Source: JAWOLE01 sp035263845 (GTDB taxonomy: Bacteria; Acidobacteriota; Thermoanaerobaculia; UBA5066; Gp7-AA6). From it: 64,000 bases of DNA. Every line of letters starts with the position of its first letter. Position 1 is the stretch's first letter. Positions 37,632-45,855 of this stretch are shown here, piece by piece. The translations under genes were made by a program, and so were the position numbers. The notes beneath the pieces are model-generated. The model searched no databases. It saw only the letters and a program-made list of their open reading frames with translations, and was not told the DNA's origin. The DNA lies in assembly GCA_035263845.1 (NCBI GenBank), contig DATFQY010000191.1, forward strand, positions 1 through 64,000. The letters are read 5' to 3'.

Positions 37632-38507
37632 ATGCCCTCCGTTCGCGTCGCGGTTTTTCCGGCAGCTGGCCTCGGGACCAGGTTCCTCCCGGCCACCAAG
37701 GCGCAGCCCAAGGAAATGCTGCCGCTGGTGGATCGGCCGCTCGTCCAGTACGTCGTGGAAGAGGCGTGCGCGGCGGGGCTCGACCGCATCGTCATCGTGA
37801 CCGGACGCGGGAAGAACGCGATCGAGGACCACTTCGACACCTCCTTCGAGCTGGAGAAGATGCTCGAGGAGCGGGGCAAGAGCGAGCTGCTCGAGCAGGT
37901 CCGCGAGATCTCGGGCCTCGCCCGGGTCTCTTACGTGCGGCAGAAGTCGGCGCTCGGCCTGGGCCACGCCGTGCTCCAGGCGAGGGACCTCGTCGGCCAC
38001 GAGCCGTTCGCCGTGATGCTCGGCGACGACATCGTGGACGCCGAGGAGCCGTGCATCGGCCAGATGATCCGGGTCTTCGAGCGCCGCGGGAATCCCGTCA
38101 TCGCGCTCCAGGAGGTCCCTCGCGAGCAGACGCGCCAGTACGGGATCGTGGCGGCGCGGCCGGCTGCGGGCGAGAGCCGCGTCGTGGAGATCCAGGACAT
38201 GGTCGAGAAGCCCAGCCCCGAGAAGGCGCCGTCCAACCTCGCCATCATTGGAAGGTACCTGCTTCCGCCCGAACTCTTCGGGATCCTGGAGGCAACCGCG
38301 GCCGACGTCGGCGGAGAGATCCAGCTCACGACGGGCCTGAGAGCGCTCTTGAAGCAGAGGCCGATCGACGGCTACCTCTTCGAGGGGAAACGCTACGACG
38401 CCGGCGACAAGCTGGGCTTCCTCGAAGCGACCGTGGAGTTCGCCCTGAAGCGCCACGACCTCGGAGCGCCCTTCCGGAAATACCTGAAGACCCTGAAGCT
38501 CGAGTGA
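37632..38507 (+). CDS. galU: UTP-glucose-1-phosphate uridylyltransferase
   Basis: The enzyme makes UDP-glucose for surface polysaccharides. The 291-aa length is typical. The nucleotide-binding lead VAVFPAAGLGTRFLPATKAQ and PKEMLPLVDRPLVQYVVEEA are diagnostic, followed by FAVMLGDDIVDAE, YGIVAARP, PSNLAIIGRYLLPPELF and the sugar-site GKRYDAGDKLGFLEA. It stands alone, divergent from xdhC, and ends beside a heptad repeat. Confidence 0.95.
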   Translation: MPSVRVAVFPAAGLGTRFLPATKAQPKEMLPLVDRPLVQYVVEEACAAGLDRIVIVTGRGKNAIEDHFDTSFELEKMLEERGKSELLEQVREISGLARVSYVRQKSALGLGHAVLQARDLVGHEPFAVMLGDDIVDAEEPCIGQMIRVFERRGNPVIALQEVPREQTRQYGIVAARPAAGESRVVEIQDMVEKPSPEKAPSNLAIIGRYLLPPELFGILEATAADVGGEIQLTTGLRALLKQRPIDGYLFEGKRYDAGDKLGFLEATVEFALKRHDLGAPFRKYLKTLKLE

Positions 38508-38514
38508 AGAAGAA

Positions 38515-38535
38515 TTTGTGATTTGTGAATTGTGA
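38515..38535. repeat. TTTGTGA heptad repeat after galU
   Basis: Units TTTGTGA, TTTGTGA, ATTGTGA start 8 bases after the galU stop and are followed by TCAGGGCCAACCCGG. Preceding GAAGAA also precedes the copy at 34886, so flanking bases are partly conserved. Confidence 0.8.
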
Positions 38536-38566
38536 TCAGGGCCAACCCGGTCTGGTCACGAGGTAG

Positions 38567-38725
38567 CCGTAGGGGCGGGGCTTGTCCCCGCCCGCCCCTT
38601 TCCGATTCGCCGTGCGAGCGAGGCGGCGACGATCGTCGAAAGAGATGACCGCTGACGACGCTGTCCGTCTCAGAGCCGTCGGCGCGGTGGAGAGGGGCGG
38701 GAGGGCGCAAGGCCCTCCCCTACGG
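38567..38725. mobile_element. MITE-like 159-bp element with 9-bp terminal inverted repeats
   Basis: CCGTAGGGG (38567-38575) and CCCCTACGG (38717-38725) are exact inverted termini. Each end also forms its own GC-rich hairpin (GGGGCGGGGCTTGTCCCCGC on the left; GAGGGCGCAAGGCCCTC on the right). There is no reading frame inside. The right terminus contains the TAG stop of the FmdB-family gene. Terminal repeats of this GTAGGGGCGGGG type look like dispersed non-autonomous repeats, but no target duplication is obvious. Confidence 0.65.
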
Positions 38726-39004
38726 CACCTTTTTCTTCGCTTCCGGCTTCGTTTCGGCTGGCTTCTCTTTCTTCGATTCCGTTTCGCCCGAATCAGAGCC
38801 GGAGCCTTTCTTTCCTTCCTTCTTCGCCCGGGCGTAGTCGGTCACGTACCAGCCGCTCCCCTTGAACTGGATAGCGGGGGCGGAGATCGCCTTCTTGAGC
38901 TTCCCGCCGCAGTGCGGGCAGATCTTGAGCGGCCTCTCGTTGAGCCTCTGGAGGACCTCCGTCTTCTTCCCGCAGGACTGGCAGACGTACTCGTAAAGGG
39001 GCAT
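38720..39004 (-). CDS. FmdB-family zinc ribbon protein
   Basis: A 94-aa protein with the FmdB/CxxC_CxxC_SSSS pattern: MPLYEYVCQSCGKKTEVLQR, then ICPHCGGKLKKAISAPA, two CxxC pairs that bind zinc. The C-terminal third is a Lys/Glu/Ser-rich tail. Its last codon and TAG stop come from the terminal inverted repeat of the element at 38567-38725. The family was first noted near formamidase genes but its function is not established. TAGAAT lies 6 bases before the ATG. Confidence 0.88.
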   Translation of the reverse strand: MPLYEYVCQSCGKKTEVLQRLNERPLKICPHCGGKLKKAISAPAIQFKGSGWYVTDYARAKKEGKKGSGSDSGETESKKEKPAETKPEAKKKVP

Positions 39005-39010
39005 CGAGCG

Positions 39011-39016
39011 ATTCTA
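39011..39016 (-). promoter_or_regulatory. -10-like hexamer TAGAAT, leaderless arrangement before the FmdB-family gene
   Basis: TAGAAT on the minus strand ends exactly 6 bases before the ATG at 39004; the spacer CGCTCG carries no ribosome binding site. Confidence 0.5.
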
Positions 39017-39021
39017 GATTG

Positions 39022-39786
39022 CTAGCTCGACAGGTTGCCGCCCGTTTTGTACTGGATCTTCTTGGCGCCGGAGACGGTGGCGCGGCCCCGTCGCAGCAGT
39101 CCCAGGCAGAAGAAGGCGTAGAGAATCCGGGCATTGTCGGCTTCGGAGCGGGGCGGGCGGGCGCAGAGCTCTCGCAGCGGGGTCTTTCCGTCCACGGCCT
39201 CGTAGAGGGCCCGCTCGGAAGGGTCGAAGAGGGAAAGCGGCGGGCCCGAGGTCTTCTCCAGGACCGTCCCGGCCGACCCGAGCCGGCGCGCGAGGCGCCG
39301 GACGTCGGATGTCCGGCGGATCCCGTCGAGGACCACGTCGAGGATCGGGATGTCCACTCGCAGGAAGTCGGCGGAGCGGCGCGCGCCAACTTCGAACACG
39401 GCCTCGCCGGCGTCCCAGTCGAGCGCGCCGAGGACGATGTCCCGGATCTGTCCCGCGATCGCGGCGTTCAACTTCTCCGGAGTGACGACACCCATCTGGA
39501 GAAGGACCTGGCCCATCCGCAGTCCCTCGCGGGCCTGCCGCGCGTAGGCCTCCCGCGCGGAGTCGGCGTCGAGGACCCCCTGCCTGTTAAGGAAGGACGC
39601 CAGCCCGCTCTCCCTCTCGTTGGAGGCGGCGTACAGCACCACTCCCTCGTCCAGGAAGAGTCGCCGGGCCCGCTTGTCACGGGTGACGCTCACGATCCCC
39701 GGCACGCGGTATCGGTGGATCGTGGTCAGCATCTCCGCCAGCGGCGTGGCGGAGAGATCGCCGCGGTACTCGAAGGTCCTGCTCAT
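39022..39786 (-). CDS. DUF4388 (PATAN-like) domain protein
   Basis: A 254-aa cytoplasmic protein. Residues about 1-100 match the DUF4388 domain: YRGDLSATPLAEMLTTIHRY, GIVSVTRDKRARRLFLDEG, VVLYAASNERESGLASFL. This domain is common in Acidobacteriota, Myxococcota and Deinococcota and is often linked to signalling and gliding proteins. The rest is helical (MGVVTPEKLNAAIAGQIRDI, LDWDAGEAVFEVG). The start at 39786 begins the domain. Its exact role is unknown. Confidence 0.85.
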   Translation of the reverse strand: MSRTFEYRGDLSATPLAEMLTTIHRYRVPGIVSVTRDKRARRLFLDEGVVLYAASNERESGLASFLNRQGVLDADSAREAYARQAREGLRMGQVLLQMGVVTPEKLNAAIAGQIRDIVLGALDWDAGEAVFEVGARRSADFLRVDIPILDVVLDGIRRTSDVRRLARRLGSAGTVLEKTSGPPLSLFDPSERALYEAVDGKTPLRELCARPPRSEADNARILYAFFCLGLLRRGRATVSGAKKIQYKTGGNLSS

Positions 39787-39825
39787 TTTGTGAGGCTTGG
39801 AGAAATGGTACCCCGACTGCGCCCT

Positions 39826-39831
39826 TAGAAT
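39826..39831 (+). promoter_or_regulatory. -10-like hexamer TAGAAT, leaderless arrangement before moeA
   Basis: TAGAAT ends 6 bases before the GTG at 39838 and the spacer GCCGGC has no Shine-Dalgarno sequence. Confidence 0.5.
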
Positions 39832-39837
39832 GCCGGC

Positions 39838-41034
39838 GTGATCCGTGTTTCCGAGGCCCTGGAGGTCATCGCCGCAAATGCTCCGGCCCTGGAGGCCGAG
39901 AGCGTCGCGCTGGGGGACGCCCTCGGGAGGGTCCTCGCCTCTGACCTTGCCGCGGACGTGGACTGGCCCCCATTCGACACGTCGGCGATGGACGGATACG
40001 CCATCCGGCTGGCCGATGTGCCCGCCCCGGGGGCGCGCCTGCCCGAGCGCGGACGGGCGGTGATGGCCGGCGACGCTCCTCCCGGGCCGCTCCCGGCGGG
40101 AGAGACGGTGCGCGTGATGACGGGCGCGCCGATTCCGCCCGGAACCGAGGCGATCATCCCAGTCGAGCAGGCCCGGGCGAACGGCGGCGCCGTGATTTTC
40201 GAGCACCCGCCGGCGGCCGGGGCACACCTGCGCCGGCGCGGGGAGAGCATCCGGGCAGGCTCGGTCCTGGTCGCCGCCGGAAGACGGCTCACGCCGGGCG
40301 ACGTGGCGCTCGCGGCCCTGGGCGGCGCCGACCCTGTCCGCGTGACCAGGCGCCCCCGGATCGCGATCGCCGCGACGGGCAACGAGCTCGTCGCCCCCGG
40401 CGGAAGGCCCCGGCCCGGGCAGATCCGGGATTCCAACGGCCCGATGCTCGTCGCGCTTTGCCGGGCTCGGGGCTGGGACGCCCGCCGGCTTCCCAACGCC
40501 TCGGACGACGAGGCGGGCCTCGCGGCGCTCTTCTCCACCGGCACGGAAGAGGCTGACGTGCTGATCACGTCCGGCGGAGTCTCGGCGGGAGACCTCGACC
40601 TCGTGCCGGCGGCCGCGGAGCGGCGGGGCTTCGAGATCCTCTTCCACGGCGTGTCGGTCCGCCCGGGAAAGCCCGTGGCGTTCGGAAAGCGCGGCCGGAC
40701 GCTCTGGTTCGGCCTGCCGGGCAATCCCGTCTCGAGCTCGGTCTGCTTCCACCTCTTCGCGCGGGACGCCCTCGACCGCCTGGAAGGCTGCTCGGCGCCG
40801 GGAGCGCCCCGCGCGCGTGTGCCCTTGGCGGGCGAACTCCCCCGCAACGGCCCCCGCGAGACGTACCGCGACGCGAGGATCTCCGCGAACGGCGGGGTCA
40901 CGTCCGTCGAGCCGCTCGCGACCGCGGGTAGCCACGACATCCGGGCCCACGCGGCGGCCGACGCCCTGATCCGGATCCCCGCCGGCGCCGAGGCTCAGGT
41001 CTCCGGCGCGGTCGTCGAGTGCGTGCTGCTGTGA
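39838..41034 (+). CDS. moeA: Molybdopterin molybdenumtransferase MoeA
   Basis: MoeA inserts molybdenum into adenylated molybdopterin. The 398-aa protein shows ALGRVLASDLAADVDWPPFD, DTSAMDGYAIR, VRVMTGAPIPPGTEAIIPVE, IAATGNELVAPGG, GQIRDSNGPML, ITSGGVSAGDLD and LPGNPVSSSVCF, all typical. The start is GTG. With XdhC nearby it indicates use of molybdenum cofactor in this organism. It overlaps the hydrolase gene by GTGA. Confidence 0.95.
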   Translation: MIRVSEALEVIAANAPALEAESVALGDALGRVLASDLAADVDWPPFDTSAMDGYAIRLADVPAPGARLPERGRAVMAGDAPPGPLPAGETVRVMTGAPIPPGTEAIIPVEQARANGGAVIFEHPPAAGAHLRRRGESIRAGSVLVAAGRRLTPGDVALAALGGADPVRVTRRPRIAIAATGNELVAPGGRPRPGQIRDSNGPMLVALCRARGWDARRLPNASDDEAGLAALFSTGTEEADVLITSGGVSAGDLDLVPAAAERRGFEILFHGVSVRPGKPVAFGKRGRTLWFGLPGNPVSSSVCFHLFARDALDRLEGCSAPGAPRARVPLAGELPRNGPRETYRDARISANGGVTSVEPLATAGSHDIRAHAAADALIRIPAGAEAQVSGAVVECVLL

Positions 41035-41810
41035 GCCCGGCGCGGCGTCCGAGGCCGCAGACCGAGCACCGAACGATTCGTACCTCGGACGGCGTGCGGA
41101 TCGCGTACACCTGGTGGCGCCGGCCGTCGAAAGAACTCCTCCTCCTCGCGCCCGGCTTCTGGAGGGTACGCCTCGCGAAGGAGAACCTCTTCCTCGCGGA
41201 ACACTTCCTGCGCCAGGGCTACGACGTCGCGGCGATCGACTTCCGCGGGCACGGCGACAGCGGGGGCGCCTACACATTCGGCACCGAGGAGCGGCAGGAC
41301 TTCCTTTCCGTCGTCGAAGATCTCGTCGGAGAGGGAAAGCCGTACTCGCGCTTCGCCGTGCTCGGTTTCTCCATGGGCGGCTCGATCGCCGCCGACACCC
41401 TGGCGCGGACTCCGGATCTGCCGTGCCGGGGGCTTGCGATGGTCTGCTCGCCCGAGCACGTCTCCTCGCTTCGCCCCCGCCCCTGGAAGGCGAACGCGGC
41501 CAGACAGATCCGGATCCGGCACGTCATTCACGTTCCGCGGATCTCCGGGAGGCGGCTGCTCTCCCCCAAGCCGAAGATCTCCCGCGCGCTCGCCCGGCTG
41601 TCCATTCCCAAGCTCATCGTGACCGCCGAAGGGGACTGGCTCGTGGATCCCTCCCAGGGCCGGGCGCTCGCGAAAGGTGCGGCCCCGCCGGTCGAGCACG
41701 TGCACCTGGCGCTCGGCGGGTCCCTCCACGCGGACGCCCTGGTGCGGTGGGCGCCGCTGGCCCTCCTGCGGCCGCTGGACCGCTGGTTCGCGAAGCACGC
41801 GCCACCTTAA
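41031..41810 (+). CDS. Alpha/beta hydrolase
   Basis: A 259-aa alpha/beta-hydrolase-fold protein. It has a YTWW..., LLLAPGFWRVRLAKEN oxyanion region, VAAIDFRGHGDSGG, the nucleophile elbow VLGFSMGGSIAA, an acidic residue in TAEGDWLVDPS and a late His in LGGSLHADAL. No signal peptide is seen. The substrate is unknown; serine-lipase/esterase families share this pattern. The start at 41031 overlaps the moeA stop; an in-frame GTG at 41019 is a less likely alternative. Confidence 0.85.
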   Translation: MSPARRPRPQTEHRTIRTSDGVRIAYTWWRRPSKELLLLAPGFWRVRLAKENLFLAEHFLRQGYDVAAIDFRGHGDSGGAYTFGTEERQDFLSVVEDLVGEGKPYSRFAVLGFSMGGSIAADTLARTPDLPCRGLAMVCSPEHVSSLRPRPWKANAARQIRIRHVIHVPRISGRRLLSPKPKISRALARLSIPKLIVTAEGDWLVDPSQGRALAKGAAPPVEHVHLALGGSLHADALVRWAPLALLRPLDRWFAKHAPP

Positions 41811-41852
41811 GAGAATCCTCAGCCGGCACCCGACTCGCACGGATCGTGCAAA

Positions 41853-41858
41853 TAGAAT
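41853..41858 (+). promoter_or_regulatory. -10-like hexamer TAGAAT before the ketosynthase gene
   Basis: TAGAAT ends 7 bases before the ATG at 41866. The spacer CGGAGTG contains GGAG, but too close to the ATG for normal ribosome binding, so this is probably another leaderless start. Confidence 0.45.
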
Positions 41859-41865
41859 CGGAGTG

Positions 41866-43116
41866 ATGTCTCGACGGGTCGTCGTGACCGGCATCGGCTG
41901 TCTCTCCCCCAACGGCAACAGCCGCGAGGGCTACGCGCGGGCTCTGCGCGAGGGGACGAGCGGAATCGGGCGGATCTCGCTCTTCGATCCGGAGGGCCTG
42001 CCGGCGACGATCGCCGGGGAGCTGAAGGGGTTCGACCCGTCCGCGCACCTGCCCGCCAAGGACGCGCGGCACGTGTCCCGCGCCGTGCCGATGGCCGTGG
42101 CCGCCTCGGCGGAAGCGCTGGCCGACGCGGGCATCGAGCCGGAGTCGCTGAGCCTCGAGGAGAAGCGGCAGCTCGGCGTCATCCTCGGAACGGGCGGAGG
42201 CCCCATCGAGTTCTCCGAGCGGATGTACCACCTCTACTACACCAACCAGGTCAAGAAGGCATCCGTGTACGCGATCCCCTCCGGAACGATCGGCACGCTC
42301 TCCTCGGAGATCTCGATGATCTTCGGCTTGCGCGGCCTCTCGCACGTGATCTCGACCGGCTGCGCGTCCTCGACCGACGCGCTGGGATACGCCTTCCGCT
42401 CGATCAAGTTCGGGACTGGCGACATCTTCCTCTGCGGCGGCGTGGACGCGACGGTCGTCCGCGGGATCATGGAGGGATTCGTGATGATGCGGATCGTCTC
42501 GACCTCCTGGGAAGACGACCCGCCGCGCGCCTCGCGCCCCTTCTCCGCCGACCGCGACGGGTTCGTGCTGGGAGAGGGCGCGTGGATGTTCGTGCTCGAG
42601 GAGCGCGAGCGCGCCCGGGCCCGCGGCGCCCGCATCTACGGCGAGATCCGCGGTTACGGCGCGACCTGCGACGCCCACCACCGTGTCCGGCTGGACGAGA
42701 CGGGCGAGGAGCCCGCCCGGGCCATGGCGCTGGCGCTCGAGGAGTCCGGGCTCGCGGCCGACGCGGTGGACTACCTCGCCTACCACGGGACCTCGACGGA
42801 GTTGAACGACCGCGTCGAGACTCGCGCCGTCCGCCTGGCCTTCGGGCGCCGCGCCTCGCGTCTGCCGGGCTCGTCGATCAAGTCCATGATCGGCCACCCT
42901 CAGGGAGCCTGCGGAGCGGCGGGCCTCGCCGCGACCCTCCTGGGAATGCGGGACTCCTTCCTGCCGCCGACCGTCAACCTGGATCGCCCGGACCCGGAGT
43001 GCGACCTCGACTACGTCGCCAACGAGGCGCGACGCGACTCCTTCGAGCACGCCGTCTGCAACACGATCGGGTTCGGATCCAAGAACAGCGCGCTGGTGGT
43101 ATCCCAGGCGCTCTAA
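41866..43116 (+). CDS. Beta-ketoacyl synthase (FabF-like, orphan)
   Basis: A 416-aa condensing enzyme. The thiolase-fold catalytic triad is complete: Cys166 in ISTGCASSTDALG, His307 in YHGTSTELND and His344 in MIGHPQGACGAAGL. Lys precedes the second His in SSIKSM. It differs from housekeeping FabF in several loops and has no acyl carrier protein, ketoreductase or malonyl transferase beside it. It leads a trio with a methyltransferase and an FAD oxidoreductase, which points to a specialised lipid or polyketide product (inferred). Confidence 0.9.
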   Translation: MSRRVVVTGIGCLSPNGNSREGYARALREGTSGIGRISLFDPEGLPATIAGELKGFDPSAHLPAKDARHVSRAVPMAVAASAEALADAGIEPESLSLEEKRQLGVILGTGGGPIEFSERMYHLYYTNQVKKASVYAIPSGTIGTLSSEISMIFGLRGLSHVISTGCASSTDALGYAFRSIKFGTGDIFLCGGVDATVVRGIMEGFVMMRIVSTSWEDDPPRASRPFSADRDGFVLGEGAWMFVLEERERARARGARIYGEIRGYGATCDAHHRVRLDETGEEPARAMALALEESGLAADAVDYLAYHGTSTELNDRVETRAVRLAFGRRASRLPGSSIKSMIGHPQGACGAAGLAATLLGMRDSFLPPTVNLDRPDPECDLDYVANEARRDSFEHAVCNTIGFGSKNSALVVSQAL

Positions 43117-43140
43117 GGTCTAAGCTCGGAGGCCGGGACG

Positions 43141-43845
43141 ATGTCGTTTCTGGTTCCGGCCCGCCGTCCTTCGAAGGAGCTCCTCGACGATCCCGACTTC
43201 CCCGCCGAGGATTTGCCGCTCTACTTCGACGACCTCGAGCTGGTGGACCGGCTCTGGGGCAACTCGCGCCTGCTGGCGGGCCACCTCGAAAAAAACCTGA
43301 AGAGCCAGGATGGCGTTCCCCTCACCGTCCTCGACGTCGGCGCGGGATCTGGTCACGTCTCCTCGGAGATCGCGGCCCGTCTCCGGCGCAGGGGCCGGTC
43401 GGCCCGGGTCGTCGCGCTCGACATCCAGTGGAGCCACCTCGCCGCGGGGCACGCGCACGACGGCGCGGGAACGGCCCGCGCCGCTGCCGACGCCTTCGAG
43501 CTCCCTTTCCGGGACGACTCGGCGGACTGGATCGTCTCCGCCCTGTTCTTCCACCACTTCTCCCCGGAGGAGAACGTCCGGCTTCTGCGCGAGCTCTCGC
43601 GGGTGGCGAGGCTCGGCTTCGCTCTCGTGGACATCCGCAGGCACCGTTTCCTGCTCTCGTTCTTCCGGATCGCGGGCCGGCTGCGCCTGGGCTGCCCCGC
43701 GTCGCTGGAGGACGGCATCGCCTCCGTGCGCCAGGCTTACACGGTCGAGGAAGCGAGGGAGATCGCCGAGCGCGCTGTCCCCGGCGCCCGCGTGCGCCGC
43801 GTGTTCCCCTACCGCCTCCTGGTCTTCAAGCCTCCTCCCCATTGA
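43141..43845 (+). CDS. Class I SAM-dependent methyltransferase
   Basis: A 234-aa methyltransferase with SAM motif I VLDVGAGSGHVSSEIAARL, VVALDIQWSHLAAG, the acidic FELPFRDDSADWIVSALFFH and a C-terminal sheet FPYRLLVFKP. The N-terminal 60 residues (DDPDFPAEDLPLYFDDLELV) resemble methyltransferases that sit beside type III polyketide synthases and FAD oxidoreductases in alkylresorcinol-type clusters. CGGAGG precedes the start. It overlaps the oxidoreductase gene by TTGA. Confidence 0.87.
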   Translation: MSFLVPARRPSKELLDDPDFPAEDLPLYFDDLELVDRLWGNSRLLAGHLEKNLKSQDGVPLTVLDVGAGSGHVSSEIAARLRRRGRSARVVALDIQWSHLAAGHAHDGAGTARAAADAFELPFRDDSADWIVSALFFHHFSPEENVRLLRELSRVARLGFALVDIRRHRFLLSFFRIAGRLRLGCPASLEDGIASVRQAYTVEEAREIAERAVPGARVRRVFPYRLLVFKPPPH

Positions 43846-44975
43846 CGACGCGCTTCGACGCGGCGGTCATCGGCGCCGGGCCGGCGGGGAGCGCGGCCGC
43901 CGCGATCCTGGCGGAGGCCGGCCGCCGGGTCCTGCTGCTGGAGAAAGACCGGTTTCCGCGGCCGAAGGTCTGCGGGGAATTCCTATCGGGAGACGCAATG
44001 GCCTCCCTCGACCGGCTCGGCGTCCGCAAGCGGGTCGATCGGGCGAGGCCAGAGCGGATCTCCCGCGGCCGGATCCACCCTCCGCGGGGACGCGGGATCT
44101 CCTTCGACCTGCCGTTTCCCGCTCTCGGGATCTCGCGGTTCCTCCTCGACGATCTGCTCGCGCGGCGGGCGGCGGAGGCGGGCGCGAACGTCCGCTTCGG
44201 AGCGCGGGTCTCCTTCGTCCGGCGGGAAGAGCCCGCCGGGTTTCGAATTCGCGTCGTCGAAGGGGGCGAAGAGTCGGACCTGGAAGCGGGCGCCGTCATC
44301 GGCGCGTGGGGGCGGTGGGATTCGCTCGACCGGCGGCTGGAGCGCGGGTTCCTGGCGAAGCGCCGTAGGTTCTTCGCGTGGAGCCGCGACTACACGGGCG
44401 ACACCGGGCCACTCGCCGGAGAGGTCCGCCTCTACCTCTTCGATGGAGGCTACTGCGGCTTGACCCGCGTCGAAGGCGGCGCCGCCAACCTCGCCGGGGT
44501 CGTTTCGGAGAAAACGTTCCGCCGGCGCGGCTCCCGGTGGGACGCGATCTGCGCGCACGCGCGCGCCACGAACCAGTTCCTCGATGCCGACCTGTCGCGT
44601 CTGGCGCCGGGACCGATCGGCTTTCTCGGAACCGGGCCCGTCTACTTCACCGCGAAGCCGCCCGTCGAGGACGGGATGCTGATGGCGGGGGACGCCGCCG
44701 GCTTCCTCGATCCGTTCTCCGGCGAGGGCCAGGCCTCCGCGCTCCTCTCGGGGATCCTCGCCGGGGAGACCGCCGAGCTGTTTCTGTCAGGAAGGTTCCC
44801 GCGCGAGAAGCTCGCGGAAACCTACGAGAAGGCGTGGCGCAGCCGCTTCTCGCCGCGGTTCCAGTGGAGCGCCCGGCTTCGGACGCTGATGCTCAACCCC
44901 GCCGCCGGCGCTCTCGCCGCGTGGCTCCTGGGCGACCGCCTGGCCCGCTTCGGCTTCGCCGCCACGCGGCGGTGA
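43842..44975 (+). CDS. FAD-dependent oxidoreductase (geranylgeranyl-reductase/hydroxylase type)
   Basis: A 377-aa flavoprotein starting with TTG at 43842. The Rossmann motif DAAVIGAGPAGSAAAAILAE and VLLLEKDRFPRPKVCGEFLS are followed by the second FAD motif GMLMAGDAAGFLDPFSGEG. The KVCGE and GDAAGFLDP patterns are typical of geranylgeranyl-reductase and p-hydroxybenzoate-hydroxylase-like enzymes. It is the last of the ketosynthase-methyltransferase-oxidoreductase trio and ends 3 bases before an opposing gene. Confidence 0.88.
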   Translation: MTTRFDAAVIGAGPAGSAAAAILAEAGRRVLLLEKDRFPRPKVCGEFLSGDAMASLDRLGVRKRVDRARPERISRGRIHPPRGRGISFDLPFPALGISRFLLDDLLARRAAEAGANVRFGARVSFVRREEPAGFRIRVVEGGEESDLEAGAVIGAWGRWDSLDRRLERGFLAKRRRFFAWSRDYTGDTGPLAGEVRLYLFDGGYCGLTRVEGGAANLAGVVSEKTFRRRGSRWDAICAHARATNQFLDADLSRLAPGPIGFLGTGPVYFTAKPPVEDGMLMAGDAAGFLDPFSGEGQASALLSGILAGETAELFLSGRFPREKLAETYEKAWRSRFSPRFQWSARLRTLMLNPAAGALAAWLLGDRLARFGFAATRR

Positions 44976-44978
44976 CCG

Positions 44979-45689
44979 CTACAGCCCCCTAGCTCCCTCC
45001 GGAGTGAAGAGCGCGTCGTCGAGCTTGCCGGGCCGGTAGTCGAGGTACTCGAGCTTCGTCACCGACTTCGGGTCCTTCGACAGCAGGTCGCGGATCTCCA
45101 TCTCCGAGACGATCGTCTTCCCGGCCTTCGTCGAGAACTTCGTGAAGGTGATCTCCTTGGCTTCCTTCCCCGACGGGAGGTGGAAGAGGACCTTCACGGG
45201 GAGTTTCTCCGCCTCGTTCCACCAGAGAAGGACACGAGGGTAGGGAGCGGTGGGCGACCTGGCCGTCAGCTCCAGAACGCGGCACGGCTTTCCGTTCACG
45301 GTGTCGGTCTCGGGCTTGAGCGTCGCGGTGTAGTCCACGGAGAAGCGCAGGCTGGCGACGTCGGCCATCGAGGCGCCGCCGAGAAGCCGCTGGTTGGGCG
45401 TGACGGGAATCGGCCGGCTCGCGCCCGGGATCAGAATCCACATCCTCGGCCCGTCGGTCAGAACTTTGCGCCCCTTGTTCCCCCCGCTTCGGAAAACGAT
45501 GACTCCGCGATCGCGCCCCTTCGTGTACACCTCGAAGTCCGTGGATTGGCCCGGCTTCCCATCGGTCACCTGGGTAGCCCTGGCCGAGATGACCGCCTCG
45601 TCGAACGCGTTGCGCGTGGCATCCGCGATCTGCAGCCACGACTGCACGTCCGGCGCCGCCGCCAGTAAAGCGATCAAGAGAGCTCTCAT
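44979..45689 (-). CDS. LolA-like outer-membrane lipoprotein-sorting protein
   Basis: From the ATG at 45689 this 236-aa protein has a short signal peptide (MRALLIALLAAAPDV) and the COG2834-type half-barrel: FEVYTKGRDRGVIVFRSGGN, GRKVLTDGPRMWILIPGASR, RVLELTARSPTAPYPRVLLW and KLEYLDYRPGKLDDALF. Such proteins bind lipidic cargo in the periplasm. It follows the ABC permease gene after 167 bases of repeat DNA. Whether it carries lipoproteins or another lipid is open. Confidence 0.82.
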   Translation of the reverse strand: MRALLIALLAAAPDVQSWLQIADATRNAFDEAVISARATQVTDGKPGQSTDFEVYTKGRDRGVIVFRSGGNKGRKVLTDGPRMWILIPGASRPIPVTPNQRLLGGASMADVASLRFSVDYTATLKPETDTVNGKPCRVLELTARSPTAPYPRVLLWWNEAEKLPVKVLFHLPSGKEAKEITFTKFSTKAGKTIVSEMEIRDLLSKDPKSVTKLEYLDYRPGKLDDALFTPEGARGL

Positions 45690-45753
45690 GGAATCTTCAA
45701 CGTCGGGGCGGCGATCAGTCTTCCTCAAAGGGGCGGCGAGGCCGGGTCCAATG

Positions 45754-45851
45754 GACCTTGGACGAACCTTTGACCTTGGACTTGGGACTTTCGACACACT
45801 GGACCTTGGACTTTGGACGTGCGACCGACCTTGGACCTTGGACCTTGGACC
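45754..45851. repeat. CCTTGGA-type heptad tract between permease and LolA-like genes
   Basis: Multiple CCTTGGA/CTTTGGA/CTTGGGA units run in one direction, most regular at 45827-45851 (CCTTGGA three times). Intervening units are degenerate. The tract ends 4 bases before the stop of the permease gene and fills most of the 167-base gap. Confidence 0.85.
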
Positions 45852-45855
45852 GTCA

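Noticed and set aside
38567..38725. Simple bidirectional terminator between galU and the FmdB gene
   Set aside because: There are two separate hairpins and matched 9-bp outer termini but no T-runs, which fits a small insertion element better.
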